A DNA stretch of 64,000 bases from Phytomonospora endophytica (GTDB lineage Bacteria > Actinomycetota > Actinomycetes > Mycobacteriales > Micromonosporaceae). The stretch covers positions 1 to 64,000 of the forward strand of contig NZ_JACHGT010000014.1 of the NCBI RefSeq assembly GCF_014202425.1, written 5' to 3'. The notes beneath the pieces are model-generated. The model did no database searches and was not told the DNA's origin. It saw nothing but the letters and a program-made list of their open reading frames with translations. Shown here one piece after another: positions 36,391-43,263 of this stretch (position 1 is its first letter; the number at the start of each line of letters is the position of its first letter). Made by a program: the position numbers and the translations under genes.

Positions 36391-36852
36391 TCAGTCGAGA
36401 CTGTCGGACGTCTGGTAGTCGTCCACCCAGCCACCGCCACCGCAGGTGCCGGTCATCGTCGCGTTCGAAGTCCAGGACATCGCCTCGGCGAGCATGAGGT
36501 CCATGTCGGCCGAGCCGTACAGGCGTACCGCCCAGGCCCGGGTGAGTTCTCCGAGCTCCTCGTGACCGGCCGATATCGGCAAGTCCTCGGACGTGGTCAT
36601 CGGCCGCTCGGTGACCTCGATGCGCACCTTCTGGCTGAACTCCGCCTCGGCTCCGGCCCGAACCTCCAGACAGACCGAACGCGGTCCGTCCGAGCGGTCC
36701 CCGCCCTCCCTGTCGACGATGGCCACCACGTCGTCACGGCGGAACAGCCACGTTCCGGCGTCGGTCTGGAACCGCACCTCGCTGTCGGACTGATCCAGCA
36801 GAACCCCTTCAAGCGGTGGCACCCGTGCCGGGGGTTCGATGTTGTCGCCCAT
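36391..36852 (-). CDS. Unknown 153-residue protein, candidate RiPP precursor for the ATP-grasp ligase
   Basis: No recognised family. Residues 1 to about 128 look like a small folded, charged domain with strands (GVLLDQSDSEVRFQTDAG, TWLFRRDDVVAIV). The last 25 residues change character: a low-complexity tail with a Cys-Gly4-Trp segment ending in DDYQTSDSLD, rich in Thr/Ser and Asp, the residues that graspetide synthetases join. The gene lies 10 bases upstream of the ATP-grasp gene on the same strand. I infer leader-like recognition by the N-terminal domain and modification of the tail. An ordinary accessory protein is the alternative. Confidence 0.65.
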   Translation of the reverse strand: MGDNIEPPARVPPLEGVLLDQSDSEVRFQTDAGTWLFRRDDVVAIVDREGGDRSDGPRSVCLEVRAGAEAEFSQKVRIEVTERPMTTSEDLPISAGHEELGELTRAWAVRLYGSADMDLMLAEAMSWTSNATMTGTCGGGGWVDDYQTSDSLD

Positions 36853-37059
36853 GAGCTCGTCCTTTCGGAGGCATCGATGGTTGCTCGGCCGCCGGATCCC
36901 GCGGCCCTACCGTCAGCCTACGAACACGAAGAGTTGATCGCCATCGCTTTACGCATGCGCGCCGGCCACGGCAAGGGCCTTCGGCCATCACGCCCGCCAA
37001 CCCCGGCCTGACCGGTATCGCCGGTGCTCAGCGGGGGTGGACGCCCGCGGGATGGGTAG

Positions 37060-37530
37060 CCATGTTCGGTGAGGGCGGCGACGGACCGCATGGGCGGGAA
37101 GGGCGTGAACAGGGCGTCCAGGACGGGTTCGGCGATCCGGCGCCACTCGGCGAACATCCGCCGCCAGGCGTCCCCGTCGCCGGGGGCGAAGGCGTCGACC
37201 GAGGCGGCCGTACGGTCGAGGTCGCGGCTGAGGACCGCCGAGCGGCCGTCGGGCAGGGCGTGGGCGAGCACGTCGGGCGCGTGGCGCAAGCGCGGGCCGT
37301 AGCGGTGCAGTTCGAGTCACGCGAAGACCGGGGAGGCCGCGGCGAAGGGGTAGAGCGCGCTGCACAGGTCGGAGTGGAAGCCCGGGGCGGTGATCTCGGC
37401 ACTGCGTACGCCTCCGCCGGGCCGCTGGCTGGCCTCCAGGACGGTGACGTCCCAGCCGGCGTCGGCCGGCACATTCGCCGCGACCAGTCCGTTATGCCCG
37501 GCGCCCACCACGACCGCGTCGCTCGTCATG
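37060..37530 (-). pseudogene. Remnant of a phytoene-dehydrogenase-like FAD oxidoreductase
   Basis: From ATG at 37530 the frame gives an intact dinucleotide-binding motif (VVVGAGHNGLVAA) and LEASQRPGGGVRSAEI, typical of the N-terminus of phytoene desaturase-like NAD(P)/FAD oxidoreductases of about 500 residues. A TGA at 37317-37319 interrupts the frame. The same frame then resumes with recognisable family sequence (LELHRYGPRLRHAPDVLAHA) to about 37080, after which similarity stops. The nonsense codon and the loss of most of the C-terminus make this a decayed gene. Confidence 0.75.
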
Positions 37531-37556
37531 GCGTGGGTGTCGGCGACCCGCACGAC

Positions 37557-37796
37557 CGGTCGGTCGACTTCGGCCTTCTCGTCCAGAAGCTCGACAGCGG
37601 ACAGCCGCGCGTCCACCTTGACGTCCACACCGACGACGTCGACGCCGAGGTGGCGCGCCTGGAAGCTCTCGGCGCCACGCGCGTCCGTCGCGTCGCCCAC
37701 CTGTGGATCGTGCGCGACCCGGCCGGTCTGCCCTTCTGTGTCACCACCGCACGCCCCGGCGAGCTGGACGAGACCAACTCCAGCCTCTGGGAGTGA
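37557..37796 (+). pseudogene. 3' remnant of a VOC/glyoxalase-like gene
   Basis: A plus-strand frame encodes about 79 residues that match the second half of a VOC-family protein ([24 protein letters not shown], then [12 protein letters not shown]). The sequence before it belongs to the other strand's FAD-oxidoreductase remnant, so the 5' half is missing and no start or ribosome-binding site is visible. It is fused back to back with the remnant at 37060-37530, indicating a deletion or rearrangement joint near 37531-37556. Confidence 0.65.
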
Positions 37797-37855
37797 TCGG
37801 GGCTGCCCGCTGGCCCGATGCGACACCGCTCAGGAACGAGCGGCATGATCGTCTG

Positions 37856-38893
37856 ATGCGGTACGACGCCCTGCTGTGGCTTTCGTTCGGTGGGCCGGAG
37901 GGCCCTGAGGACGTGTTGCCCTTCCTTGAGAACGTGACCAGGGGCCGCGGTGTCCCGCGCGAGCGGCTGGAGGCCGTCGCCGAGCACTACCACCACTTCG
38001 GGGGTGTGTCGCCGATCAACGCGCTGAACCGCGCGGCGATCGCCGCGGTCGAGGCCCGGCTGGCCGATGAGGGTCTCGACCTGCCCGTGGTGTTCGGGAA
38101 CCGCAACTGGGACCCCTACGTCGAAGACGCCGTCGCCGGTCTCGCGGCCTCGGGTGCCCGTGAGGTGCTGGTGTTTCCGACCAGCGCCTTCGGTGGGTAC
38201 TCGGCGTGCCGCCAGTACGACGAGGACATCGCGCGTGCTCGCGCGGCGTGCGGTGCGGGTGCGCCGCGTCTGGTGAAGCTGCGGCAGTTCTTCGACCACC
38301 CGTTGTTCGTGGCGTCGGTGGCCGACGCGGTGCGGGCCGCGCACGCCTCCCTGGGCGATGCGCCGGGCGTGCGGACGGTCTTCACGGCGCATTCGGTGCC
38401 CGAGGCGGCCGACGTGGCCTCGGGCCCGCCGGACGAGGGCGGGCGCCGCTACTCGCGCCAGATCGGCGAGGCCGCACGGCTCGTGGCCGCCGAGATCGGC
38501 CTGGCCGACTACGACGTGGTGTGGCAGTCGCGATCGGGTCCGCCGCGGATTCCGTGGCTGGAGCCCGACATCGTCGACCACATCGACGCGCTGCACGACA
38601 AGGGTGTGCCCGGTGTCGTGGTCTGCCCGATCGGATTCGTCTCCGACCACCTCGAAGTCGTGTGGGACCTCGACAACGAGGCCGCCGAGCGCGCCGCCGA
38701 GCACGGCATGGCCTTCGCGCGGTCGACCGGACCCGACACCGATCCAAGGTTCGCCGAGATGGTCGTGGAGCTGATCCGCGAGCACACCGACGGCGCCCCC
38801 GCGCGCAAACTGTCGGACTTCCCGGCGGCCGGCTGCACCGTGGACGGTGCTCCTTGCGCGGTGGCGTGCTGCGCGCCTCAGCGGCGTCCCTGA
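37856..38893 (+). CDS. hemH: Coproporphyrin III/protoporphyrin ferrochelatase
   Basis: A 345-residue ferrochelatase that inserts Fe2+ into a porphyrin in the cytoplasm. The motifs are complete: [19 protein letters not shown] at the start, the metal-site His179 in FTAHSVPE, and Glu267 in [14 protein letters not shown]. The C-terminus has four Cys (327, 334, 338, 339), as expected for iron-sulfur ferrochelatases of actinobacteria. In these bacteria the substrate is usually coproporphyrin III (CpfC naming). ATG at 37856 lies about seven bases after CATGAT with no ribosome-binding site, so the mRNA may be leaderless. Confidence 0.92.
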   Translation: MRYDALLWLSFGGPEGPEDVLPFLENVTRGRGVPRERLEAVAEHYHHFGGVSPINALNRAAIAAVEARLADEGLDLPVVFGNRNWDPYVEDAVAGLAASGAREVLVFPTSAFGGYSACRQYDEDIARARAACGAGAPRLVKLRQFFDHPLFVASVADAVRAAHASLGDAPGVRTVFTAHSVPEAADVASGPPDEGGRRYSRQIGEAARLVAAEIGLADYDVVWQSRSGPPRIPWLEPDIVDHIDALHDKGVPGVVVCPIGFVSDHLEVVWDLDNEAAERAAEHGMAFARSTGPDTDPRFAEMVVELIREHTDGAPARKLSDFPAAGCTVDGAPCAVACCAPQRRP

Positions 38894-39013
38894 CGACGAG
38901 CCGGTCGCACGGAGATCACCCCGGCGGTCCACCGGAGGTGGGTCACCGTAGGCCGTCCTCGCACCCGTCTTGACTCGCCGGGTGCGGAAGAGCCCGACTC
39001 CCGCGCCGAGTAG

Positions 39014-39031
39014 AATGAACATTCGTTCATT
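39014..39031. promoter_or_regulatory. Palindromic operator upstream of the TetR-GNAT operon
   Basis: AATGAAC and GTTCATT flank four bases (ATTC), a perfect inverted repeat 22 bp before the GTG of the TetR gene. It overlaps a TAGAAT -10-like element (39011-39016), so TetR binding would block transcription of its own operon. Confidence 0.6.
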
Positions 39032-39052
39032 TCATAGTTCGACGGAGGGCTC

Positions 39053-39661
39053 GTGGCACGCACCCCCGAACAGAACGCCGCCCTGCGGGCGGCCACCCGC
39101 GAGACGATCCTCGGCGGCGCCGTGCGCGTCTTCGCGCGCCGGGGCTTCGCGGCCACCGCGATCCGCGACATCGCCGAGGAGACCGGCCTGAGCACCGGCT
39201 CGATCTACCGCCACTACGACTCCAAGGAGGCACTCCACACCGAGCTCCTCGACCAGGGCGTCGCAGGCCTCGCCGACCTCGCCACCGAGCTCGCCGGGCC
39301 GGGCCGGCCCCTCGACCTGGTCACCGCCTTCACCCGCCGCTACCTCTCGGGCGTCCTCGCCGACGACGGCGCCGCCGAGTTCGTCGTCGTGCTCGACCAC
39401 GCCGTCACCGTCGACAGCCCGCCCGGCACCCGCGCACGGCTCCTCGTCGCCCACCGGGCGATGTGGCGCTCCTTCGAAGACCTCGTCCGCCGCGGGCAAG
39501 ACAGCGGCGGCTTCGGCACAGGCGACCCCGCCCGCCTCACCACCTGCTTCTTCGCCACCCTCGGCGGCCTCACCTCCATGCGCCTCGCCCTGCGCGGCGA
39601 GTTCACCGCCCCCGACGCCGCCACGGTGCTGAGAATCCTCACGGAAGGACGCGACACATGA
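39053..39661 (+). CDS. TetR-family transcriptional regulator
   Basis: A 202-residue TetR regulator. The N-terminal helix-turn-helix is classical (RETILGGAVRVFARRGFAATAIRDIAEETGLSTGSIYRHY) and the remainder is the helical ligand domain. GTG at 39053 follows GGAGGG with correct spacing. It overlaps the next gene by an ATGA junction and probably represses both from the palindrome at 39014-39031. The ligand is unknown. Confidence 0.9.
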   Translation: MARTPEQNAALRAATRETILGGAVRVFARRGFAATAIRDIAEETGLSTGSIYRHYDSKEALHTELLDQGVAGLADLATELAGPGRPLDLVTAFTRRYLSGVLADDGAAEFVVVLDHAVTVDSPPGTRARLLVAHRAMWRSFEDLVRRGQDSGGFGTGDPARLTTCFFATLGGLTSMRLALRGEFTAPDAATVLRILTEGRDT

Positions 39662-40242
39662 TCAAGGTCGTACGCGGCGACGAACTCGGCGAGCGCCACC
39701 GGCGCGCGATCACCGAGGTCCTCGTCGAAGGCTTCGCCAAGGACTTCGCGTACTTCTCCAAGGACCCCGAACGCCTCGCCGCCGCCTTCGAGCACATGCT
39801 CCTCCTGCCCCGCTTCCACGTCGCCCTCGTCGACGGCGAACCCGCGGGCGTCGCCTCGCTCACCACCGGAACGCAGGAGTGCTTCGCGCCCCGCCGAGCC
39901 GAACTGCGCCGCCACCTCGGCGCGATCCACGGCACCATCAGCCACCTGGTCATCCGCAGCCAGTTCCTCGGCGTCCCCGACGAGGCCCGTCCCGGGCTCG
40001 CCGAGATCGGTTTCGTCGCCACCGCCCCGGCACACCGGGGACGCGGCGTGGCCACGGCGCTCATGCGGGACTTGATCGCCGTCCCGGGCTTCGACACCTT
40101 CGTGCTGCGCGACATCAAGGACACCAACGCCGCGGCACTCGGGCTCTACGCCAAGCTCGGGTTCGAGGAGTACCGGCGACGGCCGGTCACGTTCGCCCGG
40201 CGCGCGGGCTTCGGGTCCTATGTCTCGATGCGGTTGTCATGA
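39658..40242 (+). CDS. GNAT-family N-acetyltransferase
   Basis: A 194-residue GNAT protein. The acetyl-CoA pyrophosphate loop is in IGFVATAPAHRGRGVATALM (Arg/Gln-x-x-Gly-x-Gly/Ala type), followed by the LYAKLGFEEYRR motif typical of the C-terminal strand and helix. It is cotranscribed with, and translationally coupled to, the TetR regulator, so its expression is likely induced by the regulator's ligand. The acceptor is unknown. Confidence 0.88.
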   Translation: MIKVVRGDELGERHRRAITEVLVEGFAKDFAYFSKDPERLAAAFEHMLLLPRFHVALVDGEPAGVASLTTGTQECFAPRRAELRRHLGAIHGTISHLVIRSQFLGVPDEARPGLAEIGFVATAPAHRGRGVATALMRDLIAVPGFDTFVLRDIKDTNAAALGLYAKLGFEEYRRRPVTFARRAGFGSYVSMRLS

Positions 40243-40490
40243 GCAGTGCCTGGGAAACTGTCCCGCAGTGTCGCTCGCGCGCGGATATGGCTCGGGTGCG
40301 AGGGTGGGAACCACGTGCCGCGCTCGCCGCAGCTTCGAGACACCGGCGAGCGGAGTGCGGCGCGGCGTCAACCCGGGCACGCAGGACCGTCCCGTCGCAC
40401 CCTGAACGGGATGGTTCTCCATGTGCGCCGCGCACACCTGCCCCATGCCCCGGCGCTTCCCATCCTTTGTGGACCGCCCCACTTCCACTT

Positions 40491-40506
40491 GTAAGTAACC
40501 ACTTAC
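40491..40506. promoter_or_regulatory. Palindromic operator upstream of the second TetR gene
   Basis: GTAAGT, four bases (AACC), ACTTAC is a perfect inverted repeat within an AT-rich island of otherwise GC-rich DNA, 19 bp before the ATG of the TetR gene. The adjoining TTATGT is a plausible -10, consistent with autorepression. Confidence 0.55.
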
Positions 40507-40524
40507 TTATGTGACGATCTCGCC

Positions 40525-41073
40525 ATGCCCCCCAAGCGCCGCAGCGCCGACCACCGACGTGCCGACGCCGTCGCCGCCGGGATGCGGATCATCGCCGCGC
40601 TCGGGCCCTCCACGGCGGCCGTGCAGCAGGTGGCCGACGAGATCGGCGTCTCCCAGCCCTACGTCTTCCGGCTGTTCGGCGGCAAGCGGGAGTTCTTCCT
40701 GGCCTGCCTCGACGAGCTGGAGGCCCGGGTCCGCAAGGTCTTCGCCGAGAACGCCGCCATCGCTCCGGGGGACCCCTTCATCACGATGGGGGAGGGGTTC
40801 CGGGAGACCGTCGGCGACGGGGTCGCCGGGGGTCTGCTGTTCCAGGCCCTGGCCGCCGCGAGACACGACGAAGTGATCGCCGCGCGGTGCCGCGCGCTGA
40901 TCGCCGGAGTCCTGGCCGAGGTCCAGGACTCCTCGGGAGCCACCGCCGAGGAGGTCGCCGACTTCTTCGCCAGCGGCACGCTGGTGCTGGTGCTCCAGGC
41001 CGTGGGGGCCGATCTGACCGGGGGAAGCCGCGAGGCCGTCGCCAGACTGCGCGCCACCGAGGAGAGCCGATGA
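40525..41073 (+). CDS. TetR-family transcriptional regulator
   Basis: A 182-residue TetR protein with helix-turn-helix residues in AVQQVADEIGVSQPYVFRLFGGKREFFLACL. The C-terminal domain is helical. No ribosome-binding site precedes the ATG, consistent with a short or absent leader from the promoter at the AT-rich palindrome. It is coupled by an ATGA overlap to an SGNH hydrolase gene, its likely regulated partner. Confidence 0.88.
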   Translation: MPPKRRSADHRRADAVAAGMRIIAALGPSTAAVQQVADEIGVSQPYVFRLFGGKREFFLACLDELEARVRKVFAENAAIAPGDPFITMGEGFRETVGDGVAGGLLFQALAAARHDEVIAARCRALIAGVLAEVQDSSGATAEEVADFFASGTLVLVLQAVGADLTGGSREAVARLRATEESR

Positions 41074-41756
41074 ACCCTTTGCTGCTGCCCGTCGTCGCCG
41101 TCCAGGGGATATGGGCGCGCTCCCGCATCGAGCGGCTCTCACCGGCAGGCGGGCCGACGACCGGCCGCTCCGGGACCAGGGCGGGCACACCGCTGAGACT
41201 CGCCGTGCTCGGTGAGTCCACGGCCGCCGGATGCGGCGCCGACAACCACGAGGAGGCCTTCGCGGGCTCCTTCGCCGCCGCGATCGGCGAACGCACCGGC
41301 CGCCCGGTCGAGTGGGAGGTGGCGGGCGTCTACGGGGCCACGGCCCTGCGCATCCGGCACCGGGTGCTCCCGCGGCTGGAGACCACCGCCGACATCGCCG
41401 TCCTGCTCGCCGGCGCCAACGACGTGCTGGGACGCAGGCCGGTCGCCGACTGGGCCGCCGACCTGGCCGCCATCGTGGACGGCCTGCGGGCCGAGCGTGT
41501 CGTGGTCGTCGGGGTCCCACCGTTCACGATGTTCCCCTCGCTGCCGGGCGTCCTCGCGCGCTATCTCGCCTCCCGGGCCGCCGCCGTCGACTCCGCCGCC
41601 CGCGAGGTCTGTGCCGCCCGGTCGCACGCGACCTGGCTGACCAGTACCGACGGAGCCCCGCTCCCGGCCGGCTTCTTCGCGCGGGACGGATTCCACCCCT
41701 CGGCGATCGGCTACCGGCATTGGGCGAACACCATCGCGGCCGGGCTCACCCTCTGA
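41070..41756 (+). CDS. SGNH/GDSL-family esterase-like hydrolase
   Basis: A 228-residue SGNH hydrolase. The block I nucleophile is Gly-Glu-Ser50-Thr, block III is Gly-Ala-Asn-Asp, and block V has Asp-Gly-Phe-His with the catalytic Asp and His near residue 213. The N-terminal hydrophobic segment LLLPVVAVQGIWA could anchor the protein to the membrane. GAGGAGAG precedes the ATG. It is regulated with the upstream TetR gene. The ester substrate is unknown. Confidence 0.87.
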   Translation: MNPLLLPVVAVQGIWARSRIERLSPAGGPTTGRSGTRAGTPLRLAVLGESTAAGCGADNHEEAFAGSFAAAIGERTGRPVEWEVAGVYGATALRIRHRVLPRLETTADIAVLLAGANDVLGRRPVADWAADLAAIVDGLRAERVVVVGVPPFTMFPSLPGVLARYLASRAAAVDSAAREVCAARSHATWLTSTDGAPLPAGFFARDGFHPSAIGYRHWANTIAAGLTL

Positions 41757-41848
41757 ACGACCACGAGGCTACGAGCGGCACGCCGCGCGACATCCTCGAA
41801 CGCCGTAGCGCCCAACGGCGGCGATCCCGGCGAGCCAGGGCGCGTCGA

Positions 41849-42070
41849 TCAGCGCTTCCGCAGCCCCTTGACCCCGAGCCACCCGACAGCGGTTCCGAGT
41901 CCCAGGGTCACGACGATGAGCACCGCGTGCACGTACAGGAACGACGTCGGCGCCGAGCCGTCCCAGGCCCGATCGTCGTTCCAGATCGCCACGGCGAACC
42001 TCGGCCAGATCACCCAGTTCCACAGCGCGACCACGAGCAGGAACACCGACCATCCGCGCGAGAGTTTCAC
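41849..42070 (-). CDS. SCO4848-family small membrane protein
   Basis: A 73-residue protein with two transmembrane helices (about 8-30 and 48-68). The KLSRGWSVFLLVVALWNWVIW start and the FLYVHAVLIVVTLGLGTAVGWLGVKGLR end match the actinobacterial SCO4848 family. GTG at 42070 gives the family-length N-terminus; a longer GTG start at 42115 adds an unconserved Ala-rich stretch. The function of the family is unknown. Confidence 0.8.
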   Translation of the reverse strand: MKLSRGWSVFLLVVALWNWVIWPRFAVAIWNDDRAWDGSAPTSFLYVHAVLIVVTLGLGTAVGWLGVKGLRKR

Positions 42071-42606
42071 GCTCGGCAGTATGCCCCAGGCCCGTTCCGC
42101 CACCGCCGCGGCCACGCCCGCCGGGGAATGCGTCGTGCGGACGATTCCCCGATGCGCCCTCCACCGGCGACAAGCCCCTTCGCCTGGTCAGGGAAGGTTC
42201 GGACCGGCCCCGTCCTGCCACACGCGACCGGGTCTTGACCCACGGTCCGTTGGAGCCTGAAACGGCGGCGGGTGCCCGGTGAGGTTGGCGAGGTCGGGAG
42301 CGGGGACGGTCTGGAGGATGTCCTGTGTGTGGAACGAGGCCGGGACGCGGCAGCTGATCACTGCGGGCTCGGGTGGCGGGCGCCGCCTCCCGCCGACACC
42401 TCAAGGCGAGTCATGCGCCGAGTCGGACATGTCGAGCGTTTCCCCGCGAAAGGCCTTCGTGTCAGAGGTGGAAGCCTCTTGCGCGGCCGTTGGCGGTCTG
42501 CTGCAATCGTCGCGAACATGGCCGCGGCGGACCCACGACGGTACATGTGCACCGCTGTGGCCAGTTGAGCGTGGAAACCACCCGACCCCTGTAATCGGGA
42601 GGAGAC
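42071..42606. other. Gene-free stretch of about 0.5 kb
   Basis: I see no convincing coding frame here. Short frames exist on both strands but lack ribosome-binding sites and family resemblance. The right end carries a small hairpin, CCCGA (42581-42585) with TCGGG (42595-42599), overlapping the start of the strong GGGAGGAG ribosome-binding site of the next gene, which could dampen its translation. Promoters for the divergent genes must lie here. Confidence 0.5.
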
Positions 42607-43098
42607 ATGGTCACGCGTCCTTATCGCCCGCCGTTGCGCGCCCTGATCGCGCTGTCGGTCTCTGCGGAGGCGTCCGGTGAGGCGCTGGCCCGAGCGATAG
42701 CCGACAACGTGCGCGCCCTGCCCGGAACCGCCGGTGCGGTCGTGGCCTTCATCGACCACGCGCCCGACGACGAGAAGCCCGATCTCGTCCGGCGGCGCTT
42801 CTTCGTGAACCTGGCGTGGCGGCCCGACGACGACACCGTGGGGTGGTCGATGGACGACGTGCTGATTCGTGACCTCGCGGCCAAGGTGATCGAAGCCAAC
42901 GGCGGCCGCCTCCTGTCGTGGGTGGAGGTCTCGCTGGTCTTGTGGCGCCATCTCGTCGCCGCCGTCGACGGAGTCGTGTTCAGTTCACCCCTTCCGGCCG
43001 GGTTGTTCCCGGCGATCGACGAACTGCGCGGCCAAGGACGCTCCCCGCGACTCCCGCTGATGGCCCTCCTCATGACGCTCACCGCGCCGCCCGCGTGA
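42607..43098 (+). CDS. Protein of unknown function, 163 residues
   Basis: An alpha/beta-looking soluble protein: strands ALIALSVSA and AVVAFIDHA alternate with helices, and a WVEVSLVLWRHLVAAVDGVVF segment follows. It has no motif that I can tie to a known family. GGGAGGAG before the ATG makes it a convincing gene. The next gene is the SARP-like regulator 165 bp downstream, and cotranscription is possible. Confidence 0.7.
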   Translation: MVTRPYRPPLRALIALSVSAEASGEALARAIADNVRALPGTAGAVVAFIDHAPDDEKPDLVRRRFFVNLAWRPDDDTVGWSMDDVLIRDLAAKVIEANGGRLLSWVEVSLVLWRHLVAAVDGVVFSSPLPAGLFPAIDELRGQGRSPRLPLMALLMTLTAPPA

Positions 43099-43263
43099 CC
43101 GCATGGCGGTCTCCCGAAAGAGGAGACGGCCATCAGGGAGCCCTGGTGTCGTGGTCTGGCAACGGACAGCGGACTAACCTTGCGGTGTCCATTGTGGTGC
43201 GATCCCGCTCGATCGCGTCCTCGCGCAGAACCGATGTGCGCGAGCGTGCGCGGAGGTGCCGTC

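Noticed and set aside
42272-42568. 98-residue plus-strand frame in the gene-free stretch
   Set aside because: It has no ribosome-binding site, no motif and biased composition; not supported as a gene.
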